NCBI GenBank assembly: GCA_965644295.1
Contig: CBFFRP010000127.1
Location: 124,001 to 188,000, forward strand
Origin: Paraphysomonas bandaiensis
Taxonomy: Eukaryota > Chrysophyceae
DNA length: 64,000 nucleotides
Direction of reading: 5' to 3'
Both the position numbers and the translations under genes were made by a program. Below, piece by piece: positions 1 to 12,965 of the stretch (position 1 is its first letter; every line of letters starts with the position of its first letter). The notes below the pieces were generated by a model. That model was not told the DNA's origin, searched no databases, and saw only the letters and a program-made list of their open reading frames with translations.

Positions 1-3000
1 TATGCACAGAGACTCCAGCTTTTTCCTCTCTCACGTCTAGCTCACGCAAGACACGGAAGATCGCGGCCACATATATCTGCTTGTGGACATGCACTGCATT
101 TGAACTGCTGGGACACATATTGTGCATCCAGGTATTTTTTTTGCGTGTTAGAACTTTTTCATTTCTTGGATATACAAGGATAGAATGTGACTATTTCATG
201 TTGTGTAATTTACTCTTACGGAAGTAATTATTCTTATATACGTAGTTTGGCCAGACAGATTAACTCCCACCAGCATATGGCGTTTATGTCTCACGATACC
301 GAGAAGGGAGAGGTCATATGTCCTCTCTGCAAATCCATTTCCAACGTGGCGTTGCCTCTATACCAACCGACTGCTGACTGTATCACTCTAACACACAATA
401 ATGGGTGTGTCGACGGCAATGACTTCTCTCTGTCGCCTCTACCAGTATCGATATCTATGGATGAGTGGACTGACCGTGCTGCGGCTGCTTACCGCTCAGT
501 TCGCGACAGCATTGATAAGTCAACCGTGGAGGCCATGACTTTGCGTGCTCAGATTCTCTCGGAATCGTGTCTCACTAGGTCCCAGCTGCCTTGGAGAAAA
601 TGTGCCAGTACAAGCCCGAGTTTTAATGTCAACAATGATATTGGGAAGTTCGTTGCCGCAATGAGAACTCTCCATGCAACCTGGTCAGCGACTGCAAATA
701 CTCTCTTTTCTCTCATCAAGCGCACTGAGCTCAGTCACGTTGATGCCACAGATCCGTTTGTGTCAATGGAAACACTCACCAGGGCCGCTGATAGTGGAGG
801 TGGTACAGTATCTGATGTTCTGGTAGTGGAACAGCTCATTCGATGTTTATATCTTGCGCCATATTGGCTTGGACCTAGCATAGATTTTGACAAGCATATC
901 CATCAACCCCTGCATGAATTGCTCGTGAGAAAAAAGTTTTCTTCGTATTCTCCTCCTGTGAAGTCATCGTCTTCGTCTGATATTGGGGAGTGTCTGTTGC
1001 TACACCATCCATTGCCTGTTGTTTTTGATGCTCTTTCTCCTGAGGATCAGCACAGTATTAGCTGGGCCCTTAATGTCATGAAGGATGAGGCTCCAGCTCC
1101 GTCTGCTTGGCCCATATTACGACAACCATTGTTGACTCAAGACTTAACGGTAATGGCCGTTGCCTACACTACAAGTGCTCTACATCCCAAAAATTCGTTG
1201 GGTTACATGAGTCTAATGTGTATCGCTCGCCTGTTACAGATATTACTCGAACCGGTCGTGACAGGTCGTATAAGCTGTGCCACTGCTGATCAAACGATCG
1301 CTGTTAAGAACGGCGACACAGTAAATAACACTGGAGTAGTTGGAAGTATGTCTATAGATGATCTGTCAGCGGCTTCAATTACACATGGAAGTAAAAAGCG
1401 CGACAGTAATGGCGAGGTGCTACGGTCTACGGTTCCGGTTTCTCCACCTTCACGATTGGATGCCACTGTATTTAATAGCGGGGACTTGGATAATCTGAGA
1501 GATTTTGTCTGCCAAGTAGCCAATGTACCGATTCAATCATCGGGGCCCCATGCCATCCCTGAGGGTAAATCCCTTGAGCAGCTCGTGATTGACACATGGC
1601 TGCCTTACCTGGAATTTATATGTGCCCTTCGATTGATTATTACAAATCAACGCGAAGATGCTATGCCATATTCCGATGCACACCATCAATCTGATGGAAG
1701 CAGGTTGTTAGCAGCTATCCATAGGGCTGGCCTTGGCCACCTATTGGACCCTCAAACCAAAAAGTTATCGCTCGATTGGCCATTGATTAGCGACGCAGCT
1801 CGTCTGTGGGGAGAACAATATGCCAAATACTACGAACACTTGCTAACCGATCAGCCGTCTTCTGAAGTAGGTTATACTATGCGTCCACATATGCACTCTC
1901 GTGCACACAGTGTATCCAGTATAGGGGATGAATCCAGCACCAGTGGTATACATGAGGAAAGTAAATATGAGTTAGTTCAAGGAATTGTGGATGCATTGCA
2001 TGACTCTGATATGGAAATAGACGGAGATGGGTTTCTAGGCGATGAGGATGCATCAGAAAGTGATGCTGATGCTTTTGAGATGGATTGGCTTGCTGAAGTG
2101 GGTCCCTATAATGTGGAGCTGTCCAGTTCCTTCCGTGGCCACGATGTTGGGTATAATTACAAACGCTGGACTCTTATTGGGGTGGACCCACCGTTGAGCC
2201 CGTACGTAGCCCCAGAGTTTACTGGTGCAGTGAGCTTTCCTCCTGCCCTTGTGGGTTCTCTCTCAGGCTCAGTGGCCGCTTATGATGCACGTGGAAAGAA
2301 TAGTGAAACTTCAGATAAACACGTGATTCGGCCCCGATTAATTGACAGGTCGCATGCCAGTGTGGGAAGACGTCATACTCTTGGCCTGGTCGACCTTCCT
2401 GACAAGTTTACCGAATTGTACAAAAAGGTAGTAAAACTGGATTGACAATATCATATGAGAATGTTTGTGTAATATTTTCTATCGAATACAAATATCAATT
2501 GCGAGATTCGTTTGTTGTGCTGACCTCATTTTTGTAGTGTAAATACCCGGATACTTTTAATGGCAGTGTAGCTGTGGACGACCCTGCTATATGTCTAGTG
2601 TGTGGGTGTGTTCTTTCAGCAGGTGCCTCCATGTGTTCATGCGTTGAATGTGTATACCGTGGTTGTTAAAAGACGTTCCTCTTTATTACTGATTACAATT
2701 TCTTGTCATTTTTAGGTAATCGTGTCACTCCTGTATCTTCCTCTGGTCCGCGTGAGATAAGCCCAGGCGAGTGCACCTTACATGCACGTGAGTGTGGGTC
2801 TGGGACTTGCATATTCTTTCTAGTTGAAAAATGTGTTGTTGTTCTTATTTCTGGACCGTATGCTGCGTACTTCTCCTCTATATATGTGGATGTGAATGGA
2901 GATTCGGGCTCAATATCAGGACATAACAAACCTCTTTTTCTTTGCAATAGCCGATATGACAAGGTGAAATCGATTTATTTTAGAAATCATGTCGTTAGGG

Positions 3001-3056
3001 AAGTAGTACGAATGAGGTCTGGTGATGAGAGAGTGATTCGTCAAAATTGGTATTAG
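1..3056 (+). CDS. UBR1/UBR2-type N-recognin E3 ubiquitin ligase, C-terminal part (5' partial)
   Basis: UBR1/UBR2 ligases recognise N-degrons and ubiquitinate the substrate through a RING-type domain. Proposed exons are 1-131 (open from the window edge), 246-2427, 2538-2649 and 2716-3056 (stop TAG); the three introns have matching phases 2, 0 and 1. The first exon carries the RING half CGHALHLNCW, and exon 2 continues with GEVICPLCKSISNVALPL, close to the RING signature of animal UBR1/UBR2. A long variable central region follows. The last two exons contain ICLVCG and then HARECGSGTCIFFLVEKC, NKPLFLC and a final NWY, which match the C-terminal zinc-binding cap of the family. The N-terminal UBR box and ClpS-like domains would lie upstream of the window. 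The middle exon (2538-2649) is small and is needed to supply the LVCG cysteines. I am confident of the family but not of the exact paralogue. Confidence 0.85.
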
Positions 3057-3719
3057 GACATGACTGTAAGTGCGTGCGCGACCTTTAACTAAGTGTTAAG
3101 TTTCATCAGCCTCTAATGGTACTTGATCGTCCTATTTTAATAGATTTACCCATCGTAGTGTGTGTTATCGGTTAGACATCACCACAGTACATGCAGTAGT
3201 ATCAGTTGAGTTGTAATAGAAGACATGCACATAAAACTGCTGTTCTTATGTGATGAGATAACAAGTTAGAATTAGATATTACACGTAAACCTTGTTCTAT
3301 GTGTAAACCTTAAACTAGTTTTGTTGCGCACACAGCGTACTTTCAACGCAACATCTGATGAACATCTGTTCTCAGTAACATCTGTTTATCATATGTTCAC
3401 CAGTCACCCAATCTTATGTCTTACTTCCTTTGCAACTATATGTCAAAGTAGTTTTGACTCTTAAACGCATCTGAGCATCAATTAATCGTCAATTTTTGAA
3501 ATTGGGACATCTAATCACAATTGAAATTATAATTGGCTTCAGCTTGCTTCAATTAATTGATAAAACATGTTTTTTGAAATTGCGAAAACCTAATTTTACC
3601 ATAAAAATCGAAGATTGACGAAAGACTATAATATTCATAGGATTATCTCACTTATACAGATCAGAAATATGAGCGATAAACTGGTACCAATGGTCATTGG
3701 ATAAGTGTTCTCCGTAAGA

Positions 3720-4170
3720 AAGGTCTTCTCTGCGCACTAATCAAACAAGATACCAGGTGGGGCTCCACATTTGCCCTAATCGACCGCGAGTTTGGTTCCG
3801 ACAACAAATGAAATGGTGCATGTCAAGTTCGTGCAATTATGGGAGGAATAGGATTTTTCTCAGTGTGTCAGTACAATACATAGGGAAGAAGGTGAACGCC
3901 AGCTGGACCTCCACGACGTTCGCATATTGTTTAATTGATAGTAGCAAAGCAGTGGAAGCGAGCACGTCTTAACCAGCAAACTCGTTACCGCAGCATGAAG
4001 CTCTTGCATGCCACAACCAATTGGTTGAAAGGTTTTCAGTAGAGCTAATATTGTTATGACGGATTTGCGCAAGAGTATGACTCCTCGGCATTTAGTGCAA
4101 CTGATGTTTTTACGCATAGACCGTCGTCTCTGGAATGAAATGACATTAGAGGTAGCTATATTTGGCTACA
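3720..4170 (+). pseudogene. Degenerate hAT-type transposase remnant (tentative)
   Basis: Short open stretches in shifting frames look like pieces of a hAT transposase. Around 3890-3925 one frame reads LDLHDVR followed by LF. At 4056-4150 another frame reads RKSMTPRHLVQLMFL and then RRLWNEMT, which resembles the extreme C-terminal dimerisation segment of hAT proteins. Stops and frame changes break any continuous protein. No terminal inverted repeats were found around it. The similarity is judged by eye from short motifs only, so this is a low-confidence call. Confidence 0.3.
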
Positions 4171-4682
4171 ACGCAGCCCTGATTGCTAATATAATAAGAC
4201 GTTTACCACTACACACTAATAACTTACTTCAGTTGCACAGTATATATTGTATATCGTATCATAGAGCAGAAACTTATCTAGATAAATGCTAACTTGGGAA
4301 AAATATACTTATAAACAGACGAATGCTCTAAGAATTGACAACAATGCTGCGTTGTACTTGTCCCATTGGTTGTAGCACCTAGTGGTACCTAATCAATTCG
4401 GTGTCATTTACAAGTCACATCAAAACTAGTGTTAAAAACTAGTCAATGGGTTGAAAGCTATGTATAAATAATTCATATTTTGCGTTTACAATTACTAGAA
4501 TAACTCCTTATTCGCCTGGCCCTCAATGAAGATTTTGAATTATTTATTACTTCGACTAGGATTTTACATCAAAATTAGTGTGACTAAGTATTTCAATTGA
4601 TTTGATTAGGTTGAATAACACTTCCTACATCTAATCATACTATCGTTTTTTATGTGTGACCCGACCTATGGTGTCTGAGTAT

Positions 4683-4774
4683 GCAGGGCTGCGTAATAAT
4701 TAATTGGTGTAGATTGTAGTCAATTATAATCCAATTATTATCAATAATAGTCAATAAATTGTTACTTAGCCCTG
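4683..4774. mobile_element. Small MITE-like element with CAGGGCTGCG... ends
   Basis: The left end, GCAGGGCTGCGTAATAATTA, is roughly the reverse complement of the right end, AATTGTTACTTAGCCCTG. This gives imperfect terminal inverted repeats of about 22 bp around an AT-rich core. The flanking octamers CTGAGTAT and CCGAGTGT match at 6 of 8 positions and differ only by transitions, as an old 8-bp hAT-type target duplication would. A related left end lies at 49093. No coding capacity. Confidence 0.5.
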
Positions 4775-5534
4775 CCGAGTGTCATTCTTTGCAACATTCA
4801 TAGCTTTACTTTCCTCTTACATGTACACAGGCAATATTGAGCTTATGGCAGCATGGAACCACTCAATATTACGTCAAAATCAACTATAATTAATGCTTCT
4901 CTAATCTGCCACATCAAAAAATTGAAAGTCCATATCTGATGCCACATGTTTCCTCTTACATAATTCTAGCGTTGGTCTCTACATATCGACTTTAATAGTT
5001 ACGTGTTAAAGTAATCATGATTACTACTAGCTACTTCATATAAAATATACATGGTCGCATATCTTCATATATATTCTCTTCGAATACCATACCAGCTTAA
5101 TAAGCCTTCTAGTGTGGCAAAGAATATACGACTGCAGGTAGTGCTCAATTATGCTACTTTAGAATGAGAATCAGCAGCGAATAATGCTCACAGTGTATTT
5201 CATCACAAGTTTCGTAAGAGATAAACGTATACTGTGCTGTAAAATGTTAATCGTAAACAGGAGTAACATATCGTAGACAGGAGATATCGTAAATCTGTAT
5301 CTGTGTACTCTGAGCTTAGTTAAGGTATTTACATGTTAGATAGCGAACACTCTATCAGGGGCTCTATGAACACAGTAATAGTTTTGATCATTGTAATACT
5401 CATAAGTCAATAGCAAGCAAATACTCTCTAGCTACAGTGCAGTATCCATATCACCCACAATATCAGGTTACATCATATGCAGCGGTGGATACTGGCGATA
5501 GGTGCTTATATGAGATCCACACATACATCTATCC

Positions 5535-5625
5535 TGGTATACGGTGTATACACTGTATACGGTTTGTCCAAGAGACCGTTGGTGTACTGCTGTGTATTTG
5601 CTGCTGTATACTGCTGTACAAAGAT
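5535..5625 (+). promoter_or_regulatory. GTATAC/TGTAC palindrome cluster upstream of the repeat-protein gene
   Basis: The run GGTATACGGTGTATACACTG, continuing TATACGG, contains three GTATAC palindromes within about 27 bp at 5538-5564. CTGCTGTATACTGCTGTACA follows near 5605. It lies about 220-300 bp before the start codon at 5842. Similar clusters precede several other genes in the window, so a promoter role is inferred from position and recurrence only. Confidence 0.25.
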
Positions 5626-5841
5626 CCATCCCACTGTGTCCATATAAACTGCACAGTCCGTATCATCATACTTCTACTTCGCTCTTCTTCTTTATGACTT
5701 CGCTCCGAATATGCAGCAGTTGATATTCCAGTCATAGTATGATACGCGTGTACATGAGTATATATACTATACGCTGAGCCGCATATCACTATATTATACT
5801 ACACTATACTGAATATAGAGAAGATCGATGTTGGCTGCGTA

Positions 5842-8800
5842 ATGGATGACTCATACGATGAAGTGATGTCATCGCCGCATAAATCGATGGAGCCGAATTT
5901 GATTCTGAAGCGCAGGAATCTGAATATTTCTGGAGGAGTGGCGGAGCTCATACCTTCTCAGTTAGATTTCAGCGGACACTACAGGGGGAGTCTCTCAACG
6001 GATGAACATCAGTTGGCCACTTCAGTTGATAGTTTAAGTCAATCTCATCGCCAACTGGAAGGTGAAGCTGTCGCTGCAGCTGTATCCTGGTGGGCTGATT
6101 TGGATGTCGAGGAGTTGATACAAGGATACAGTGATGGGGATGACTTGACAAGTGATATATCTCAAGACTCCTGCGAGTGTGAAAGTAATGAAGTTGTTCG
6201 ACCAAGACCATATTCATCAGCTGCTCAAACACCAGTGTCATTGACTGACTTTTTGTCACGTGAAATATCGGACAAAGGTCATGGTGTTAGATGCAGTGCC
6301 CTTATAGATACTGACTATAATTTGGAGCCTGAATCTTCTCTGAGCGATACAGAATCTGTTTTAGATCTTGTGGAGCATTTTAGTCCTGTACGTAATCAAC
6401 ATGTACACAGCGAGAATGAGCAGCACACTTCGCGATCAGATGAATTTGACCTAAATATATATAGCACTGAATTAGATATTCCCAGTGATGTTCTTATAAC
6501 GGGTCAGCCAGCAAGTAGTTGTTCTGCGCCAAACAGCACATTGGACAATGCGGTGCATGGTCATCTTGATAATTGGGCAAGTATTAGTATCAGTAGTGGC
6601 ACGGAGATGTCAGTTGAAAAAGATGTGATCATTCACCACACGACTGATTTCCGCACAACTCACACTACAGCAAACGCTATATCCCAAACAGGTAAAAAAA
6701 TACTACTACAGGTATCAAACTAACAAATAAATACAATCCAGACAAGCATCACTCGATTGATTTACAACGACATGATGTGAGTATGGAGGGGGTCTCACGT
6801 GATGGTAACAAAGTAGGTGGTAGTGAAGTGAGTGGTACTATGGAGTCATCCGTATCAGGTGTTAATGTCATTGATGAGCGGCAGTCTAGTTCAGGTCATG
6901 CTGGAGTTGTGGTCGCGCGTTCCACACTTGATGGAGATCTCAGTGAGAATAGGGAATTGTCTGTTCGCAGAGGTGTCGATGTGGGTGTTCAACCATCGTT
7001 TGGTTTACAACGACATGATGTGAGTATGGAGGGGGTCTCACGTGATGTTAACAAAGTAGTTACTATGGAGTCATCAGTATCAGGTGTTAATGTCATTGAT
7101 GAGCGGCAGTCTAGTTCAGGTCATGCTGGAGTTGTGGTCACGCGTTCCACACTTGATGGAGATCTCAGTGATAATAGGGAATTGTCTGTTCGCAGAGGTG
7201 TCGATGTGGATGTTCAACCATCGATTGATTTACAACGACATGATGTGAGTATGGAGGGGGTCTCACGTGATGGTAACAAAGTAGGTGGTAGTGAAGTGAG
7301 TGGTACTATGGAGTCATCAGTATCAGGTGTTAATGTCATTGATGAGCGGCAGACTAGTTCAGGTCATGCTGGAGTTGTGGTCGCTCGTTCCACACTTGAT
7401 GGAGATCTCAGTGATAATAGGGAATTGTCTGTTCGCAGAGGTGTCGATATGGGTGTTCAACCATCGGTTGATTTACAACGACATGATGTGAGTATGGAGG
7501 GGGTCTCACGTGATGGTAACAAAATAGGTGGCAGTGAAGTGAGTGGTACTATGGAGTCATCAGTATCAGGTGTTAATGTCATTGATGAGCGGCAGACTAG
7601 TTCAGGTCATGCTGGAGTTATGGTCGCGCGTTCCACACTTGATGGAGATCTCAGTGATAATAGGGAATTGTCTGTTCGCAGAGGTGTCGATATGGGTGTT
7701 CAACCATCGGTTGATTTACAACGACATGATGTGAGTATGGAGGGGGTCTCACGTGATGGTAACAAAATAGGTGGCAGTGAAGTGAGTGGTACTATGGAGT
7801 CATCAGTATCAGGAGGTGTTAATGTCATTGATGAGCGGCAGACTAGTTCAGGTCATGCTGGAGTTGTGGTCGCTCGTTCCACACTTGATGGAGATCTCAG
7901 TGAGAATAGGGAATTATTTGATGAGCGGCAGTCTAGTTCAGGTCATGCTGGAGTTGTGGTCGCGCGTTCCACACTTGATGGAGATCTCAGTGAGAATAGG
8001 GAATTGTCTGTTCGCAGAGGTGTTGATGTGGGTGTTCAACCATCGGTTGATTTACAACGACATGATGTGAGTATGGAGGGGGTCTCACGTGATGGTAACA
8101 AAGTAGGTGGTAGTGAAGTGAGTGGTACTATGGAGTCATCAGTATCAGGTGTTAATGTCATTGATGAGCGGCAGACTAGTTCAGGTCATGCTGGAGTTGT
8201 GGTCGCGCGTTCCACACTTGATGGAGATCTCAGTGATAATAGGGAATTGTCTGTTCGCAGAGGTGTCGATATGGGTGTTCAACCATCGGTTGATTTACAA
8301 CGACATGATGTGAGTATGGAGGGGGTCTCACGTGATGGTAACAAAATAGGTGGCAGTGAAGTGAGTGGTACTATGGAGTCATCAGTATCAGGAGGTGTTA
8401 ATGTCATTGATGAGCGGCAGACTAGTTCAGGTCATGCTGGAGTTGTGGTCGCTCGTTCCACACTTGATGGAGATCTCAGTGAGAATAGGGAATTATTTGA
8501 TGAGCGGCAGTCTAGTTCAGGTCATGCTGGAGTTGTGGTCGCGCGTTCCACACTTGATGGAGATCTCAGTGAGAATAGGGAATTGTCTGTTCGCAGAGGT
8601 GTTGATGTGGGTGTTCAACCATCGGTTGATTTACAACGACATGATGTGAGTATGGAGGGGGTCTCACGTGATGGTAACAAAGTAGGTGGTAGTGAAGTGA
8701 GTGGTACTATGGAGTCATCAGTATCAGGTGTTAATGTCATTGATGAGCGGCAGGCTAGTTCAGGTCATGCTGGAGTTGTGGTCGCGCGTTCCACACTTGA

Positions 8801-11800
8801 TGGAGATCTCAGTGATAATAGGGAATTGTCTGTTCGCAGAGGTGTCGATATGGGTGTTCAACCATCGGTTGATATACAACGACATGATGTGAGTATGGAG
8901 GGGGTCTCACGTGATGGTAACAAAGTAGGTGGCAGTGAAGTGAGTGGTACTATGGAGTCATCAGTATCAGGAGGTGTTAATGTCATTGATGAGCGGCAGA
9001 CTAGTTCAGGTCATGCTGGAGTTGTGGTCGCTCGTTCCACACTTGATGGAGATCTCAGTGAGAATAGGGAATTATTTGATGAGCGGCAGTCTAGTTCAGG
9101 TCATGCTGGAGTTGTGGTCGCGCGTTCCACACTTGATGGAGATCTCAGTGAGAATAGGGAATTGTCTGTTCGCAGAGGTGTTGATGTGGGTGTTCAACCA
9201 TCGGTTGATTTACAACGACATGATGTGAGTATGGAGGGGGTCTCACGTGATGGTAACAAAATAGGTGGCAGTGAAGTGAGTGGTACTATGGAGTCATCAG
9301 TATCAGGTGTTAATATCATTGATGAGCGGCAGACTAGTTCAGGTCATGCTGGAGTTGTGGTCGCGCGTTCCACACTTGATGGAGATCTCAGTGAGAATAG
9401 GGAATTATTTGATGAGCGGCAGTCTAGTTCAGGTCATGCTGGAGTTGTGGTCGCGCGTTCCACACTTGATGGAGATCTCAGTGAGAATAGGGAATTGTCT
9501 GTTCGCAGAGGTGTCGATGTGGGTGTTCAACCATCGATTGATTTACAACGACATGATGTGAGTATGGAGGGGGTCTCACGTGATGGTAACAAAGTGGGTG
9601 GTAGTGAAGTGAGTGGTACTATGGAGTCATCAGTATCAGGTGTTAATGTCATTGATGAGCGGCAGGCTAGTTCAGGTCATGCTGTAGTTGTGGTCGCGCG
9701 TTCCACACTTGATGGAGATCTCAGTGATAATAGGGAGTTGTCTGTTCGCAGAGGTGTTGATGTGGGTGTTCAACCATCGGTTGATTTACAACGACATGAT
9801 GTGAGTATGGAGGGGGTCTCACGTGATGGTAACCAAATAGGTGGTAGTGAAGTGAGTGGTACTATGGAGTCATCAGTATCAGGAGGTGTTAATGTCATTG
9901 ATGAGCGGCAGACTAGTTCAGGTCATGCTGGAGTTGTGGTCGCTCGTTCCACACTTGATGGAGATCTCAGTGATAATAGGGAGTTGTCTGTTCGCAGAGG
10001 TGTTGATGTGGGTGTTCAACCATCGGTTGATTTACAACGACATGATGTGAGTATGGAGGGGGTCTCACGTGATGGTAACAAAGTAGCTGGTAGTGAAGTG
10101 AGTGGTACTATGGAGTCATCAGTAGCAGGAGGTGTTAATGTCATTGATGAGCGGCAGACTAGTTCAGGTCATGCTGGAGTTGTGGTCGCGCGTTCCACAC
10201 TTGATGGAGATCTCAGTGATAATAGGGAGTTGTCTGTTCGCAGAGGTGTTGATGTGGGTGTTCAACCATCGGTTGATTTACAACGACATGATGTGAGTAT
10301 GGAGGGGGTCTCACGTGATGGTAACCAAATAGGTGGTAGTGAAGTGAGTGGTACTATGGAGTCATCAGTATCAGGTGTTAATGTCATTGATGAGCGGCAG
10401 ACTAGTTCAGGTCATGCTGGAGTTGTGGTCGCTCGTTCCACACTTGATGGAGATCTCAGTGATAATAGGGAATTGTCTGTTCGCAGAGGTGTCGATGTGG
10501 GTGTTCAACCATCGATTGATTTACAACGACATGATGTGAGTATGGAGGGGGTCTCACGTGATGGTAACAAAGTGGGTGGTAGTGAAGTGAGTGGTACTAT
10601 GGAGTCATCAGTATCAGGTGTTAATGTCATTGATGAGCGGCAGTCTAGTTCAGGTCATGCTGGAGTTGTGGTCGCGCGTTCCACACTTGATGGAGATCTC
10701 AGTGATAATAGGGAATTGTCTGTTCGCAGAGGTGTCGATATGGGTGTTCAACCATCGGTTGATATACAACGACATGATGTGAGTATGGAGGGGGTCTCAC
10801 GTGATGGTAACAAAGTAGGTGGCAGTGAAGTGAGTGGTACTATGGAGTCATCAGTATCAGGTGTTAATGTCATTGATGAGCGGCAGGCTAGTTCAGGTCA
10901 TGCTGTAGTTGTGGTCGCTCGTTCCACACTTGATGGAGATCTCAGTGATAATAGGGAATTGTCTGTTCGCAGAGGTGTCGGTATGGATGTTCAACCATCG
11001 GTTGATTTACAACGACATGATGTGAGTATGGAGGGGGTCTCACGTGATGGTAACAAAGTAGTTACTATGGAGTCATCAGTTTCAGGAGGTGTTAATGTCA
11101 TTGATGAGCGGCAGTCTAGTTCAGGTCATGCTGGAGTTGTGGTCGCGCGTTCCACACTTGATGGAGATCTCAGTGAGAATAGGGAATTGTCTGTTCGCAG
11201 AGGTGTCGATGTGGGTGTTCAACCATCGGTTGATTTACAACGACATGATGTGAGTATGGAGGGGGTCTCACGTGATGGTAACAAAGTAGCTGGTAGTGAA
11301 GTGAGTGGTACTATGGAGTCATCAGTATCAGGAGGTGTTAATGTCATTGATGAGCGGCAGGCTAGTTCAGGTCATGCTGGAGTTGTGGTCGCTCGTTCCA
11401 CACTTGATGGAGATCTCAGTGATAATAGGGAGTTGTCTGTTCGCAGAGGTGTCGATGTGGGTGTTCAACCATCGACAGATTTTACTTCTAGTAGATTTTC
11501 TCGTGAACCGGAGGCATCGTCAGATATTGTGCATTTGACTCGTAGGCCACATCATAGGAGCACACCACAGACAGATTTACCAAGTATGGATCCTGTATCG
11601 TCTCCATTGTCATCGACTTTCCGTCCTGGGAATAGCCGTTTATGTGACGAGGCTACAGAATTTTCTCCTCCTCGGCTAAATCATCGTTCTTTAACTACCA
11701 CTTTTCCTGTGGGACTCCCAAGTTCAGGTGAGATGAATCAAACCCCGCACAATGAGTCAGTGCGCTATCTTCAGCAGCACTCATATCATAGCAACGAAAG

Positions 11801-12965
11801 CCGAAGAGAGTACGTAGAAACCGATGGGGAGAATTTGTCATCTAAATGGTCACGTTATTTTCCGCACAAAGTACCCGACTCTACAATGCCGCTGCATAGT
11901 TCTAATCATTGGGGTATAAAATCGATTCATAAACAAGATGATCTATCTCTCATTGGACATGATGTCGTCTCGAAATCTGTGCAAACTGCGCCAGATCCCC
12001 CTCTGACTGCAAGGAAGTCTACTGTCACACCGGTATATAGGTCAAGCGAGTCACAAACCATCGTTCAAGATAACCTCTCACCTGCGGTAAAATTATGGCA
12101 GAGTGATAGTGCTCACGATTTCTACTCTTCTGTTCGTGCTAGTTATCCGAATGCTAAAATACACTCACATGAAAAGACTCCTATGTATAGTCCTGATGGG
12201 AAGGTGGTACAGAAAATGTCATCTGCTCATCGAAGACAGGTGGTGAAGTGGAATCTTGGCCCATCAACTAAACCAGTGACATCTAGTCGGCGGGGTTATG
12301 ATAACAGTAATGAGAGTGGTGATGTGTCAACTCAAAAGTCCTTAATATCAGCCTCTCAGGAGAGTGTTCACAAGACTGGCTATGCGGAATATAAATCACG
12401 GGATATGTCTGTACCCGCTAGCAAACGCCCTGATCGGAGCGGTAACAGCTCACCTGTAGTTAGTGACAGTATGATTGTTCGGGATTTATTTTCTGCAACA
12501 GACTCTCCGATACGCAATGTGGGCTCCACATCTCACCTATCATCTGAAAGCAAGAGGGTCACGTTACCACTACCTAGTGCTTCAAACACTGACCAGAATG
12601 ATAGAAGAAATTTTAATTCACGAAATAGAATGGACGGGACGAGTCTATTGTCTTACGCTGAACCAAGTGGGGTTGAGAGCAGCATGGCACTATCACAGAT
12701 GTGGGTAATTGACAGTATGATGCGTGAGGCGTTATGGGCAGAATCATCCCCCTCTCATGGAGATGGTCACATTCAAGGAAGGAGTTCTCCTTATGAGACG
12801 GAATTAGGAGCATATGAGCCGGTTGATAAAAGTGTCAATCAACTGAAAGAGTCCTTGGGATCTTTCCTGAATGGGGTCGATACTGCAATTTTTCACCCTC
12901 AAAGAGATATCCCTAACGCAAGTGTACCGTCGTTGCTGGAGAGTGGATTCAACCCTTTAATATAG
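5842..12965 (+). CDS. Unrecognised giant tandem-repeat protein (about 2,360 aa)
   Basis: Two exons, 5842-6691 and 6742-12965, are joined by a 50-bp phase-1 intron that has GTAAAA at the donor, an internal CTAAC branch-like motif and CCAG at the acceptor. The N-terminal 283 residues are acidic and serine-rich, with no domain I recognise. Eighteen tandem units of about 81 residues follow (start motif HDVSMEGVSRDGNK, then GTMESSVSG, VNVIDERQ, SSGHAGVVVARSTLDGDL, NRELSVRRGVDVGVQPS). The last 500 residues are a non-repetitive Ser/Thr/Arg-rich tail. I see no signal peptide or membrane segment. Every length variant is a multiple of 3 bp, so the frame is conserved across the array, which supports a real protein. 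Function is unknown; a scaffold or cytoskeletal role would be a guess. It is the largest gene in the window and follows the UBR gene in the same orientation. Confidence 0.7.
6777..11477 (+). repeat. Coding tandem repeat, 18 units, basic period 243 bp
   Basis: Units begin near 6777, 7020, 7245, 7488, 7731, 8067, 8310, 8646, 8889, 9225, 9558, 9801, 10047, 10293, 10536, 10779, 11022 and 11250. Most are 243 or 246 bp. Units 2 and 17 lack the GGSEVSG segment (225-228 bp). Units 5, 7, 9 and 10 carry an internal duplication of the DERQ...ENREL block (333-336 bp). From 7731 to 9225 long and short units alternate, giving a 579-bp higher-order repeat. Nucleotide identity between units is very high, including at synonymous sites, so the array was recently expanded or homogenised. 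Confidence 0.95.

Larger units (their letters stand above)
3057..5841. other. Intergenic spacer between the UBR gene and the repeat-protein gene
   Basis: An AT-rich spacer of about 2.8 kb. Apart from the hAT debris near 3.7-4.2 kb and the MITE at 4683, I see no gene. The last 400 bp before the next start codon become rich in GTATAC and TGTAC motifs (see the separate entry) and probably hold its promoter. Confidence 0.6.

Noticed and set aside
6692-6711. 20-nt mini-intron GTAAAAAAATACTACTACAG in the repeat-protein gene
   Set aside because: It would also keep frame, but the 50-nt alternative includes a CTAAC branch-like word and is close to other intron lengths here.
6832-11538. Series of 63-94 codon frames starting MVLWSH inside the repeat gene
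   Set aside because: They are off-frame shadows of the 243-bp units; each ends at the same stop in every unit, while the main frame is open throughout.
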